64,000 bases of DNA from Candidatus Gromoviella agglomerans (GCF_021065005.1 NZ_CP069247.1:186001-250000); one strand, 5' to 3'. Shown: positions 27,388 through 36,033, counted from the stretch's first letter. Made by a program: numbers and translations. The notes: generated from the sequence alone by a model not told the origin.

Positions 27388-27948
27388 TTATTGTAGAGTA
27401 TTTCTATCATGAAAATCTTTTGCAAGGTAATTATGAATTATATCAAGTCCTTTCTTCAAATAATACAGCTCTCTCCTCATAACATCAAATCTAACATCAA
27501 TATTTATTGGCTGATTTTTGACAACTGATTTTTCTATTATAGTATCTATATTTCTATCAATCATTCCAAAAATCGCTCTAATTCTGTAATATTTCTTTAT
27601 AATTCTATCATGTTTTATTGGTATATCTTTGACTCTATATCCTCTAGAATTTGAAATACGACCCAATATACAAGAACTAATTGGAGTAAGACATGTAATA
27701 GCTTGATGAGAAATCTTAAAATATGCACGAGCAGCTTCTAATTGCTCTTGATTTATGTATTTCAGAAGAAATAAATCGTATATATGTGGGCATAAGCCAC
27801 ATTTAGAATGTCGAAGAAAATCTCCTTTGTTGTGATTCAATTTTTGACGAATCCTTGGTCGCCCCCTAGTCTTCTTAAAAGAAGAAGTAAAGTCAGTTTT
27901 TGATTTCCACGCAAATATCATAAAATCCCTATGTGTAATGTATACCAT
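27388..27948 (-). CDS. Hypothetical basic protein with an RGRPR motif
   Basis: 186 residues, strongly basic, no signal peptide. It carries KKTRGRPRIRQK near residue 27 (AT-hook-like, nucleic-acid binding) and a helical segment INQEQLEAARAYFKISHQAI. That segment recalls alphaproteobacterial phage-associated proteins with an 'I-x-x-x-Q-x-x-AA-x-x-Y' helix, but I cannot name the family. Its stop codon lies one base beyond the 3' end of the oppositely oriented tRNA-Thr, which is an unusually tight abutment and might mark an old insertion at the tRNA. No neighbours are cotranscribed. Confidence 0.45.
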   Translation of the reverse strand: MVYITHRDFMIFAWKSKTDFTSSFKKTRGRPRIRQKLNHNKGDFLRHSKCGLCPHIYDLFLLKYINQEQLEAARAYFKISHQAITCLTPISSCILGRISNSRGYRVKDIPIKHDRIIKKYYRIRAIFGMIDRNIDTIIEKSVVKNQPINIDVRFDVMRRELYYLKKGLDIIHNYLAKDFHDRNTLQ

Positions 27949-28310
27949 TCAATGGTGACATACAAGGTCTCGTAATCGCAATTTACTGCTATCATAATGA
28001 TATGATATGATATGAATATTTATAAATACTCATTCAATATAAGAATATAATCATATACAAAACGATGGAAAGTTCAGTGTAAAAATTGAATAAGAAAAGT
28101 AGATCACAAATAGAATATTCCATCTATAAAAAAGGTTAACAATCAAAAATACAGATATGATAAAGCATATAAATGGTATCAATTAAAAAAAATATTCAAA
28201 GCTTTGGACATAACAGACATTGCCAAATTCTAACTCAAAGAATAGAGTTATTAACACAGATTCGAACTACTCTCATATATATCTAGCAAATTACAATACA
28301 TCACAGAAAG
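27949..28310. other. Gene-free AT-rich stretch before the 35-bp array
   Basis: About 360 bases without a supportable gene or repeat; TATGATATGATATGA (about 27999-28013) is a short slippage-prone run. Confidence 0.45.
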
Positions 28311-28735
28311 TCATTATTGAGCAGAATCACCTGCGCGACACTCACTCATTATTATGCAGAATCACCTGCGCGACATTCACTCATTATTATGCAGAATCAT
28401 CTGCGCGACATTCACTCATTATTATGCAGAATCACCTGCGCGACACTCACTCATTATTGAGCAGAATCACCTGCGCGACACTCACTCATTATTGAGCAGA
28501 ATCATCTGCGCGACATTCACTCATTATTGAGCAGAATCATCTGCGCGACATTCACTCATTATTGAGCAGAATCATCTGCGCGACATTCACTCATTATTAT
28601 GCAGAATCACCTGCGCGACATTCACTCATTATTGAGCAGAATCATCTGCGCGACATTCACTCATTATTGAGCAGAATCACCTGCGCGACACTCACTCATT
28701 ATTGAGCAGAATCACCTGCGCGACACTCACTCATT
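28311..28735. repeat. 35-bp x12 tandem array (minisatellite)
   Basis: Twelve head-to-tail copies starting every 35 bases from 28321 to 28706; the last is cut after 30 bases, and ten bases of a unit precede the first. Each unit begins GCAGAATCA(C/T)CTGCGCG and continues GACA(C/T)TCACTCATTATT then AT or GA. The only differences are those two C/T sites and the final dinucleotide. The unit is near 48% G+C in AT-rich surroundings. It is not a multiple of three and frames across it break, so it is noncoding. There are no unique spacers, so it is not CRISPR. It lies 35 bases beyond the radC stop codon. Confidence 0.97.
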
Positions 28736-28770
28736 CGTAAATGTAAGATCAAATAAATAACAGAACGATC

Positions 28771-30372
28771 TCATAGCAAACCCAACGACTTCATCGATGA
28801 ATGGCCAAATTTTCCTATAATTATGTGATCATGCAATTTTATATCAACAGATTCAAGAGCAATCTTCACTTGTTTTGTTATTTGCACATCTGACATAGAA
28901 GGAGTTGGATCTCCTGTTGGGTGATTATGCACCATAATCACAGCACCAGCATTTATCTCAATTGCTCTTCTAACTACCTCTCTTGGGTATATAGGCATCT
29001 GATCTATAGTTCCACTATTTTGTACTTCATCCGCGATCAAAAAATTCTTTTTGTTGAGAAACAGTATTCGAAATTCTTCTCGAGGTAAACATGCCATAGA
29101 TATCTTGCAGTAATTTATAACTTTCTCGTTATTGCTGAGGATTGGAGTTTTCGCAACTTCTTCTTTTAACACTCTACAAAAAATCTCATGAACGAGCTTT
29201 ATAACAGAAATCGTTGTATCGCCTACATTTTTTATTCTTTTTAGCTGACTCACATCTGCACTTAAAATTCCATTTATAGACTTAAATGTACTAATCATAT
29301 CCTTTGCAATCTTTTTCTGATCTCTTCTGGGCTGAGCAAGAAACATCATCACCTCTACGAGCTCATAATTATGCATTGAACTTATATTTCCATTTAATAT
29401 CTTCTTACGCATTCTGCTTCTATGACCATCTTTATAATAATCTGTATCAGATTCATCTTTATGATCAATTACTACATCTTGCATTGTACTTTTTGCACTC
29501 AGTGGAATTTTTTTCAACTCCTCATGTGAACATTCAAATGAATCTTTATTCTCATCAACCCTCGATGAATATACTTCTGTTTTATGAACTATTTTCAGCA
29601 AATCTTTGCTAGCAGCATCATTTTCACTTGATAAATTCTCTTTATACTTTTGCTGATTATTATCGATGGTACCAAAAAAATCTCTACAATCAGAATTGTT
29701 AAAAACTGCAGAATTTGGATCGATATCAGGTTGAATAATACGGATTATTTGATGTGTTTTTTCTATTCCATCATCAGAACCTTTACGATTCAAATTAGTT
29801 CTCCTCTTAAATAATGATATCTTTTCACTCAAAACATCTCTATCAAAAAGAACCTTAGTTACACTGCATTTTCTGTCTTGGTTATTATATTTTTTATTTA
29901 AATCTTCATCAATTTTACAAAATTTATCGACAAATACATCATCTAGGCATAAATTAGATTCTTCAAGGAAGGAAGTGTGTTTTCTTCTAAAACGATTTTT
30001 GGATGTAACTCGTTGTCTAAAAACAACATCTTTATGATTATTATCAGATGAGTCAAATTTCTTATTAATATCACCTTCAAATGAAGAATCATCTGAATTC
30101 GCAACTAACTGAGCAAAGGTTTTAACATTCTCACAAGAATTTTCTACTTTATCATCAAAATCTTGTAAACTTAAACCAACTTCATCTAGAAGTAATGTAT
30201 GCGGCACTCCAAAAGAATTTAAAGAGCCAGAATCACAATCAATATCATTTGAAGACGTTATAATATCATTTATATTGGCACTGATGGATTTATTTTGATG
30301 TAAAAGATGCTGTTCATCTCGCATTCTGCAATCAACATGCTTTTCATGGATTCTGATCAATTTCTTCTTCAT
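28771..30372 (-). CDS. radC: RadC/MPN-domain protein with a long N-terminal extension
   Basis: 533 residues. Residues about 316-533 are a complete RadC: helix-hairpin-helix region (GHRSRMRKK, LSADVSQLKRIKNVGDTTI) and a JAMM/MPN metalloprotease-like domain with HNHPTGDPTPSMSD (from 482) and HDHIIIG. Residues 1-315 are an Asp/Ser/Asn/Lys-rich, low-complexity segment with repeated acidic patches and no domain I recognise; standard RadC is about 220 aa. RadC homologues are linked to mobile DNA and stress, but their function is unsettled. The extension has no stop or frameshift, so it is likely translated. Confidence 0.85.
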   Translation of the reverse strand: MKKKLIRIHEKHVDCRMRDEQHLLHQNKSISANINDIITSSNDIDCDSGSLNSFGVPHTLLLDEVGLSLQDFDDKVENSCENVKTFAQLVANSDDSSFEGDINKKFDSSDNNHKDVVFRQRVTSKNRFRRKHTSFLEESNLCLDDVFVDKFCKIDEDLNKKYNNQDRKCSVTKVLFDRDVLSEKISLFKRRTNLNRKGSDDGIEKTHQIIRIIQPDIDPNSAVFNNSDCRDFFGTIDNNQQKYKENLSSENDAASKDLLKIVHKTEVYSSRVDENKDSFECSHEELKKIPLSAKSTMQDVVIDHKDESDTDYYKDGHRSRMRKKILNGNISSMHNYELVEVMMFLAQPRRDQKKIAKDMISTFKSINGILSADVSQLKRIKNVGDTTISVIKLVHEIFCRVLKEEVAKTPILSNNEKVINYCKISMACLPREEFRILFLNKKNFLIADEVQNSGTIDQMPIYPREVVRRAIEINAGAVIMVHNHPTGDPTPSMSDVQITKQVKIALESVDIKLHDHIIIGKFGHSSMKSLGLL

Positions 30373-30422
30373 TCACAAAAGCACCAGAAAAAAGCTAGTA
30401 AAATATTATCAAATAAACACAA

Positions 30423-31040
30423 TCAGTTCAATTTTTCTTTTAGCAATACACCAACATCTGAGTTGAGTTTAAGCTTCTTCATGCAATAACTTATGATAGA
30501 GATCGATTGTCGACGACAATTCGCATCATCACTAACAGATATCGCTTGTTGAGCATTCTTTATAGCAGAAATGTAATTTCCTTCTCTTATATACTCATTA
30601 GCAACACATATATAATGATTAGACATAAACTTGCACGCTCTTCTTTTTATATCTTCCATCTGTTGCATATCTTCAATAGAAACATTATCATTCAACTGAA
30701 ACATATATACATATTCATTCACTGAATCAATCAATTTCTCTGCATAATCAACAGATATAGAATGATCATTTAAAAGATAACTATTTGCAATAATAAGCAT
30801 TTGCATAACAGGAATACTCATTTCTGAGCCAATAGACACCAAATCCTTCGCTTTGTTCAAGATCTTAATAGCAGCACGATATTTCTTAACAGAAATAAAA
30901 TACTTAGCTTTCAAGATAATTTCTGCAACATTTTCCTGTACATTGTATTTATCTCTAATCATCCCTTTTTTAGATAGAGTATGATCATTATGTAAAAGTA
31001 TAGATACAACAAATGCAAGTAAAAATAAAACTTTCATCAT
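30423..31040 (-). CDS. Exported TPR-like helical protein
   Basis: 205 residues with an N-terminal signal peptide (MMKVLFLLAFVVSILLHNDH; no lipobox Cys) and helical pairs resembling tetratricopeptide repeats: AEIILKAKYFISVKKYRAAIKILNKA, and ANEYIREGNYISAIKNAQQA near the C-terminus. The A...Y...A-I spacing is TPR-like. It would be periplasmic and might scaffold envelope assembly; a relation to BamD or YbgF is possible but not shown. It is upstream of radC (50-bp gap) and downstream of the phage-type gene at 31.1 kb, all on the minus strand. Confidence 0.55.
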   Translation of the reverse strand: MMKVLFLLAFVVSILLHNDHTLSKKGMIRDKYNVQENVAEIILKAKYFISVKKYRAAIKILNKAKDLVSIGSEMSIPVMQMLIIANSYLLNDHSISVDYAEKLIDSVNEYVYMFQLNDNVSIEDMQQMEDIKRRACKFMSNHYICVANEYIREGNYISAIKNAQQAISVSDDANCRRQSISIISYCMKKLKLNSDVGVLLKEKLN

Positions 31041-31135
31041 GAACTTTAAAACACAGTTTTTAATTATACATCAAAAAATTAAATTTGATATAAAAAAATG
31101 GCTATACTCACATTCAAGCATATATTGTTATTCAC

Positions 31136-31798
31136 TTAATCCATCCATTTCGGAATATCTCTATTAATCCATTTTGCAAATGAAACTTTATCCATTTTGT
31201 AGTACAACCTATAAGACTCAACACAGTCATCACTTCTGTAAATATCTGGCATAGCCTGAGGTGGATGTACAAATTCCACATTTTGAAAAGATGAAATGAA
31301 CAACATAAATATATCTTCAGAAGATACTATCTTATTAGCCAATCGAGCTACTACACAAAAAGATTTGTGACTATCATTATAATTCAATGACAAATTAGCA
31401 ATTAAATTACGCTGCACATCAAAATCATTCAAATTTGACAAAAAATTTCCATTAATTATATCAAAATCCCAATTATCAACGAAATCATCAAATTCTGCAC
31501 AAGAAATATTGCTCTTATATCTATATAAGTACTCTCTATCTAGCAGAGCGCATAAACTCCACAAATAAAACCAATGCTTAAAAGAAGACATTGCCCACAA
31601 AACGCATGGATGCTTAATATGAGTAGATCTGTAAATTTCAATATCTTCAAAAATCTTCATGGAACTAATAGATAAAATAACTGATCTAAATGATGTACAG
31701 AGAATTTGAGCATACTCCAGTATCATCTTGATGACATGCTTATCGCAATGATATTGCGCACATTTTCTTATATCATAATCAAGAAAAAATATATTCAT
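31136..31798 (-). CDS. Conserved phage-type protein of unknown function
   Basis: 220 residues beginning MNIFFLDYDIRKCAQYHCDK followed by HVIKMILEYAQIL, then HIKHPCVLWAMSS, and near the end PPQAMPDIYRSDD and VESYRLYYKMDKVSFAKW. This arrangement (M-N-I-F ... C-A-x-x-HCDKHV-KM ... HP ... W ... PPQAMP-x-x-Y ... YR-x-YY ... F-x-x-W) is one I know from uncharacterised proteins of large tailed phages, notably marine T4-like phages. The conserved His/Cys/Asp suggest an enzyme; function unknown. Its start overlaps the nth stop by four bases (ATGA), so it is translated with nth, which hints at a DNA-related role. Confidence 0.6.
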   Translation of the reverse strand: MNIFFLDYDIRKCAQYHCDKHVIKMILEYAQILCTSFRSVILSISSMKIFEDIEIYRSTHIKHPCVLWAMSSFKHWFYLWSLCALLDREYLYRYKSNISCAEFDDFVDNWDFDIINGNFLSNLNDFDVQRNLIANLSLNYNDSHKSFCVVARLANKIVSSEDIFMLFISSFQNVEFVHPPQAMPDIYRSDDCVESYRLYYKMDKVSFAKWINRDIPKWMD

Positions 31799-32424
31799 AT
31801 CACAGTTAAATTACTAAAGTAAGCACAAAACTCACTTACAGGACATTTATCACACAAAGGCAAACGAGATCTACAAATATACCTCCCATGCATTACCATA
31901 GTTGAATGAATTGTTTTTTTTATTTCATTCGGAGTAATCTCATTTAATACAATTTCAACTTCACGCGGAGTCTTTGCATGAGAAATTCCCAACCTATTTG
32001 AAACTCTAAAAACATGAGTATCAACAGCAATTGTTGGCTCTCCATAAAGTATATTTAGTATAACATTCGCAGATTTTCTTCCCACTCCAGGTAAACTTTC
32101 CAAATCTTTTCTATTATTTGGAACATTTGAATTAAATTTTTCTATCAAAATCTTACTTAATTCATTAATATACCTAGCTTTCGATCTATACAAGCCAATT
32201 TTATTTATACGTTTTTCTATCTCGATTATTCCAAGACTATAAATATGTTCAGGAGTATCGCCATCTTTAAACAACACAGGAGTAACTTTATTTACCACAA
32301 CGTCTTTACATCTGGCAGACAAAATAACAGCAATGAGAAGTGTATAAGGAGATTTATAGACTAATTCAGTCTCAACAATAGGAGTCGCGTTATGCAAAAT
32401 CATCAAAACTTTATCGACTTGCAA
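31795..32424 (-). CDS. nth: Endonuclease III
   Basis: Base-excision repair glycosylase/AP lyase for oxidised pyrimidines. The helix-hairpin-helix LPGVGRKSANVILN carries Lys117 and the catalytic Asp135 is in AVDTHVFRVSNRLG; the C-terminal [4Fe-4S] loop C-x6-C-x2-C-x5-C (CRSRLPLCDKCPVSEFC) is intact. 209 aa, normal size. The usual LSAQ near residue 37 is LSAR, so the DNA-inserting Gln (Gln41 in E. coli) is replaced by Arg. Downstream it overlaps the phage-type gene by four bases. Confidence 0.95.
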   Translation of the reverse strand: MQVDKVLMILHNATPIVETELVYKSPYTLLIAVILSARCKDVVVNKVTPVLFKDGDTPEHIYSLGIIEIEKRINKIGLYRSKARYINELSKILIEKFNSNVPNNRKDLESLPGVGRKSANVILNILYGEPTIAVDTHVFRVSNRLGISHAKTPREVEIVLNEITPNEIKKTIHSTMVMHGRYICRSRLPLCDKCPVSEFCAYFSNLTVI

Positions 32425-32501
32425 GATAATTCAATAGTAAATTCAATGCTAAATCATAATATCAACATTAGTTGATCGCAATCAAAATCAATCAAAAATC
32501 T

Positions 32502-33383
32502 TCAATATACAACATTTGTTAAATATAATCCAAACGCAGGTGCAATATTCCTCTTCATTTTTCTACCATGTAGTATATCTTTTATATCAGAAATATTAAT
32601 TTTTTTTAGCCCAACTTCTTTTATAAACCAAGTCATGATTCTCACTTGATTATGCAAAAATGACTTTGATGCAATATGAACATAAATCATATCTAGCGAT
32701 TCTTTGGTAACAAAACATGACTCAACCATCTTAATGGTTGATTTGCTCTGACATTGTGCACTTCGAAAATTTGCAAAATCATGAGTACCAACAAAAATAT
32801 CAGCAGCTTGTTGCATGAGATCAATATTAAGACTTTGATTAACATGCCATTCTCTACCTCTACAAAATGATGACATCGCAGATCTGTTAAGTATTTTGTA
32901 CAAATATTCTCTCCGTATAGCATCAAAACGAGCATGAAAATCATCAGCAACTTTTTCAACATTTATGATAGATACTGGACATAAATCATCACTTAAAACA
33001 TGAAGAAAGTAATGCATAGATGATCTAGAGCTAAAAACCTCAGACTGATTTACATTAATCACACATTGAGATGATGATTCAAAAAACGCACGATTCATAT
33101 ATTTTACTTTTTCTTTAAATATTTCTCGCAAATGGAAATTAATTCCACACATTATCGAATACTCTTCCATCATAGGCAGATCAACGTGAGCAACTTGATT
33201 TAGAGCATGGACTCCAGCATCTGTACGACTAGAACCATTAAACCTCACATTTAAACCACAAAATCTACTGCAAGCGGACTCCAAAATACCTTGAACAGAG
33301 TCCAGACCTTTTTGAAATTGCCAACCAAAGAAAAATCTGCCATCGTACTCAATCGTGATTTTGTATCTCACATAAGTATTCAT
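32502..33383 (-). CDS. truA: tRNA pseudouridine(38-40) synthase
   Basis: Isomerises U38-U40 in the anticodon arm. Motifs: ITIEYDGRFFFGWQFQ, catalytic Asp in GSSRTDAGVHALNQVAHVD, FHARFDAIRREYLYKI, GTHDFANF and the C-terminal SFLHNQVRIM. From the ATG at 33383 it has 293 aa, about 30-40 longer than usual. The excess lies in the segment after the RTDAGVHA loop (KYMNRAFFESSSQCVINVNQ through SIINVEKVADD), replacing the usual short LP-x-x-I-V-V linker. Orientation is the same as nth, 77 bp upstream. Confidence 0.95.
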   Translation of the reverse strand: MNTYVRYKITIEYDGRFFFGWQFQKGLDSVQGILESACSRFCGLNVRFNGSSRTDAGVHALNQVAHVDLPMMEEYSIMCGINFHLREIFKEKVKYMNRAFFESSSQCVINVNQSEVFSSRSSMHYFLHVLSDDLCPVSIINVEKVADDFHARFDAIRREYLYKILNRSAMSSFCRGREWHVNQSLNIDLMQQAADIFVGTHDFANFRSAQCQSKSTIKMVESCFVTKESLDMIYVHIASKSFLHNQVRIMTWFIKEVGLKKINISDIKDILHGRKMKRNIAPAFGLYLTNVVY

Positions 33384-33467
33384 AAGTAACATTAAATTCT
33401 AATAATATACTCTAATACATGAAAGGAAAATTTTAATCATGAAAAATGAAAATTATAAAGTTCTGAA

Positions 33468-33496
33468 TTGTGTTTTCGATCTAAAAAGATTACCAT
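33468..33496 (+). promoter_or_regulatory. Probable promoter of tRNA-Leu
   Basis: TTGTGT (33468-33473), 17-bp spacer, TACCAT (33491-33496), ending eight bases before the tRNA. Confidence 0.35.
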
Positions 33497-33504
33497 TCAT
33501 TCAT

Positions 33505-33586
33505 GCGGCTGTGGTGGAATAGGTAGACACGCAGCGTTGAGGTCGCTGTGAAGCGATTCGTGGAAGTTCGAGTCTTCTCAGCCGTA
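33505..33586 (+). tRNA. tRNA-Leu (GAG)
   Basis: An 82-nt class II tRNA: acceptor GCGGCTG/CAGCCGT (one G-U), anticodon stem CAGCG/CGCTG with loop TTGAGGT (anticodon GAG), a variable arm (TGAAGCGATTCG region), and T loop TTCGAGT. Discriminator A as expected for leucine; no CCA encoded. Confidence 0.93.
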
Positions 33587-33967
33587 CTTTTCTACTAATG
33601 TATTTATATAAATTCATAAAAATATGAAAAATAACTAAAAAAATTGGAGCAATATAGGTTGTAACAAACAAATATGAACATAATCATTCACTTGAGATAA
33701 TTATTGCTGAATTGAAATAAGGTCAAAAAATATCATCGCAAAATAGTGATAGATATAAAAACAAATGGACAACCTTTTTGAAATATAATTTGCTATTGAA
33801 ATGATGTGGACTCAAAATTCAAATAGACATTGATACAAAATACTTATCGATCAGAAAATAATCTTATGCATAATGGTTTATAAATCAAAAGAAATACTCG
33901 ATCTTAGTCAAAGACTGTTTTATTCACATAAAACATGTAATATTGACAAATCACCTGCATATTAAAT
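33587..33967. other. 381-bp gene-free spacer
   Basis: Between tRNA-Leu and the comF-family gene. AT-rich; no frame, repeat or hairpin that I can support. Confidence 0.45.
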
Positions 33968-34786
33968 ATGCTGAGCAAATTGAATATTGCACTAAATTGC
34001 ATAATAGATTGGATATGGCCAATTCCTTGTCCTATATGCAAATATACTTGCCATACAAGAGGCCTATGCGCAACCTGTTGGAAAAATGCCGATATAGTCT
34101 CATATAATTCATGTAACCTATGCGGAACAGTTATAACTCAATCTCCATTTATTTCAAGCGCTTCTAATATTGAATTTCAACAAATCTGCGAATACTGTAA
34201 TATACAAAAGAAATCTTATATAGATCGAAATTTCTCCATCTTTATGTATAATAAATCTGGTAAAAAGATCACACTTCAAATCAAAAATCGTCAGTTTTAT
34301 GATCACTTACATATAGTGAAAAATATGTTCAACTTCTTAAGTCAACGCAATCCATCTATAAAATCAATTGATTATATCGTGCCAATACCTCTACACTGGA
34401 CACGATTGATTTGTAGAGGATATAATCAAGCAAAATTTCTATCAATCATATTATCTAAATGTATTAATATCAAAGTAATTCAATGTATATTCAGGTGCAA
34501 AAAAACAGAATCATTGGGTAAAATGAAAATCGGAGAAAGAAAAAAAATCATAAATCAAGCATTCAAAATGAAAGAAAAATTTATCTCACAAATTAAAGGC
34601 AAAACAATATTACTTGTCGATGATGTTATAACTACTGGCACAACACTAAACGAAGCAGCAAAATTGCTGAAAGATAATGGAGCAAAGTATGTATTTAGTA
34701 TCACTTTATGCAAAACATATAATACAAACAAAATTATAAATGATTTGTACAGATCTATTGATCCTCAAAAAGAAATAGAATGGTGA
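33968..34786 (+). CDS. comF: ComF-family phosphoribosyltransferase-like protein
   Basis: 272 residues. N-terminal zinc-finger-like part with CPICKYTC, CATCW, CNLCG and CEYC cysteine pairs; C-terminal PRTase domain with YIVPIPLHWTRLICRGYNQA (ComF hallmark RG-x-NQ) and the PRPP loop ILLVDDVITTGTTLNEAAK. ComF/GntX proteins are linked to DNA uptake and the purine-like PRTase fold; the cellular reaction is unknown. Ends IEW. A single gene with convergent fabZ downstream. Confidence 0.9.
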   Translation: MLSKLNIALNCIIDWIWPIPCPICKYTCHTRGLCATCWKNADIVSYNSCNLCGTVITQSPFISSASNIEFQQICEYCNIQKKSYIDRNFSIFMYNKSGKKITLQIKNRQFYDHLHIVKNMFNFLSQRNPSIKSIDYIVPIPLHWTRLICRGYNQAKFLSIILSKCINIKVIQCIFRCKKTESLGKMKIGERKKIINQAFKMKEKFISQIKGKTILLVDDVITTGTTLNEAAKLLKDNGAKYVFSITLCKTYNTNKIINDLYRSIDPQKEIEW

Positions 34787-35294
34787 ATTTACTCAAAATA
34801 GAAAATTTTGAAAAAAAGTTTTGAAATTATTCAGAATATCAATAAACTACAGAATTACTAACGATTTTCAAAATACTTCAACAATGCAATATATGGCTTA
34901 ACCAAATTATATAAAAGATAAAAAAATAGATATGAAATATTCTCATTTCGAAATTACTGCAAACAATCATACAGATAAAATTAATCTTGTAGTAAATAGT
35001 TGAATTGAGTAGTGCAAAAATATAATAATTACACTAAATCTTAAAAGATCACATAACAGGAAATTCCTATTCCAAATATCAATATCATGATGAATACAAG
35101 AAATATCAATATCATGATGAATACAAGTATTATAATGATAATTCAGGAGTTAATAAAAAAACATTAGCATTTATATAAAGCACCAACTTTTGCAATCGCA
35201 TCACCCACACATAACTCACAACTCGCACCATCAACTGATAAAAGCACCAACTTTTGCAATGGCATCACCCACACATAACTCACAACTCGCACCA
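34787..35294. other. 508-bp spacer holding two sets of tandem repeats
   Basis: Between the convergent comF and fabZ genes. The left half shows nothing; 35074-35127 holds a 27-bp duplication and 35180-35307 holds two extra copies of the fabZ 3' end. Frames across these repeats are by-products. Confidence 0.6.
35074..35127. repeat. 27-bp x2 tandem repeat
   Basis: Two perfect adjacent copies (35074-35100, 35101-35127) with core TATCAATATCATGATGAATA. The inner ATCATGAT is palindromic. Not linked to a gene end. Confidence 0.9.
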
Positions 35295-35328
35295 TCAACT
35301 GATAAAAGCACCAACTTTTGCAATGGCA
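35180..35328. repeat. 64-bp tandem duplication of the fabZ 3' end
   Basis: Units begin at 35180, 35244 and 35308 with GCACCAACTTTTGCAAT. The third start lies inside fabZ (complement of its last codons); after 21 bases it diverges from the other two. The fabZ stop (35295-35297) lies within the second unit. Copies 1 and 2 differ at one base in the core (TCGCA versus TGGCA). Unit length is not a multiple of three. Confidence 0.92.
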
Positions 35329-35744
35329 ACTACATCACCTTCGACCTTTGCTTCACAAGAGAAAAGAAAATAATCACCCAATTCCTTAATCTTCTTAACA
35401 TACAATTGCAATAAATCTCCAGGCACAACCTTTTTCTTAAACTTAGCATCAGTTATACTAGATAAATATGCAATTTTGCTATCTTTCTTGGTAAGACAAT
35501 TGAATGTAACTATACAAGTTTGAGCCATTGCTTCTAAAATCAGCACTCCAGGCATCACAGGCTCTTGCTTAAAATGCCCTTGAAAAAACCATTCATTAAA
35601 CGAAACACATTTAATGCCAGTAGCACTATAATCTTCACAAACATCAATAACTCTATCAAGAAGCAACATCGGATAAGAGTGAGGTAAGATTTTTATAATC
35701 TCATCGATAAATACTTCTTTCATATAAAAATAAACAGCGCTCAC
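35295..35744 (-). CDS. fabZ: 3-hydroxyacyl-ACP dehydratase
   Basis: Hot-dog-fold dehydratase of type II fatty acid synthesis. Motifs: LPHSYPMLLLDRV, FFQGHFKQEPVMPGVLILEAMAQ with the catalytic His (GHF) and Glu (LEAMAQ), and KFKKKVVPGDLLQL. 149 aa is normal. The C-terminus ends AIAKVGAFIS at a stop codon inside a tandem repeat, so the tail (usually VAxAEI-x-A) may once have read on differently. Not clustered with lpxD/lpxA here. Confidence 0.95.
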   Translation of the reverse strand: MSAVYFYMKEVFIDEIIKILPHSYPMLLLDRVIDVCEDYSATGIKCVSFNEWFFQGHFKQEPVMPGVLILEAMAQTCIVTFNCLTKKDSKIAYLSSITDAKFKKKVVPGDLLQLYVKKIKELGDYFLFSCEAKVEGDVVAIAKVGAFIS

Positions 35745-35891
35745 TCATTTTGAAATTTTTTATAATAAAATTCAACCCTATTTATATTCAACAAATATAA
35801 TTTTTGCATAACATGCTGCAAAAAAAAATTTACTCTCGATTGATTTCGCAAGTATATAATGAAGAAAAATCTTAACAATAAAAAGGTTTAT

Positions 35892-36033
35892 AAAAAATTA
35901 CTCCAAAAATATTAAAATACTCAACCATCAAATGAAAAACACATAGCTAACAACGCATAACAACCATAAAGTGAAAAACACATAAATTTTATCAATAACA
36001 CTTACATGTATAATAAAAAAATTACTCCAAAAT
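35892..36033. repeat. Diverged repeat pair around the RND gene 3' end
   Basis: AAAAAATTACTCCAAAA occurs at about 35892-35909 and again at about 36015-36032, where it is the complement of the RND gene's last codons and stop. Between them TGAAAAACACATA occurs twice (about 35933 and 35972). This looks like an older, partly eroded 3'-end duplication of about 124 bp. Confidence 0.5.

Noticed and set aside
28220-28495. 91-codon plus-strand frame in the 35-bp array
   Set aside because: A 35-bp unit shifts frame each copy; the apparent protein repeat exists only because stops are rare in the unit.
28321-28735. CRISPR array
   Set aside because: Units are strictly head to tail every 35 bases with no unique spacers and no cas genes nearby.
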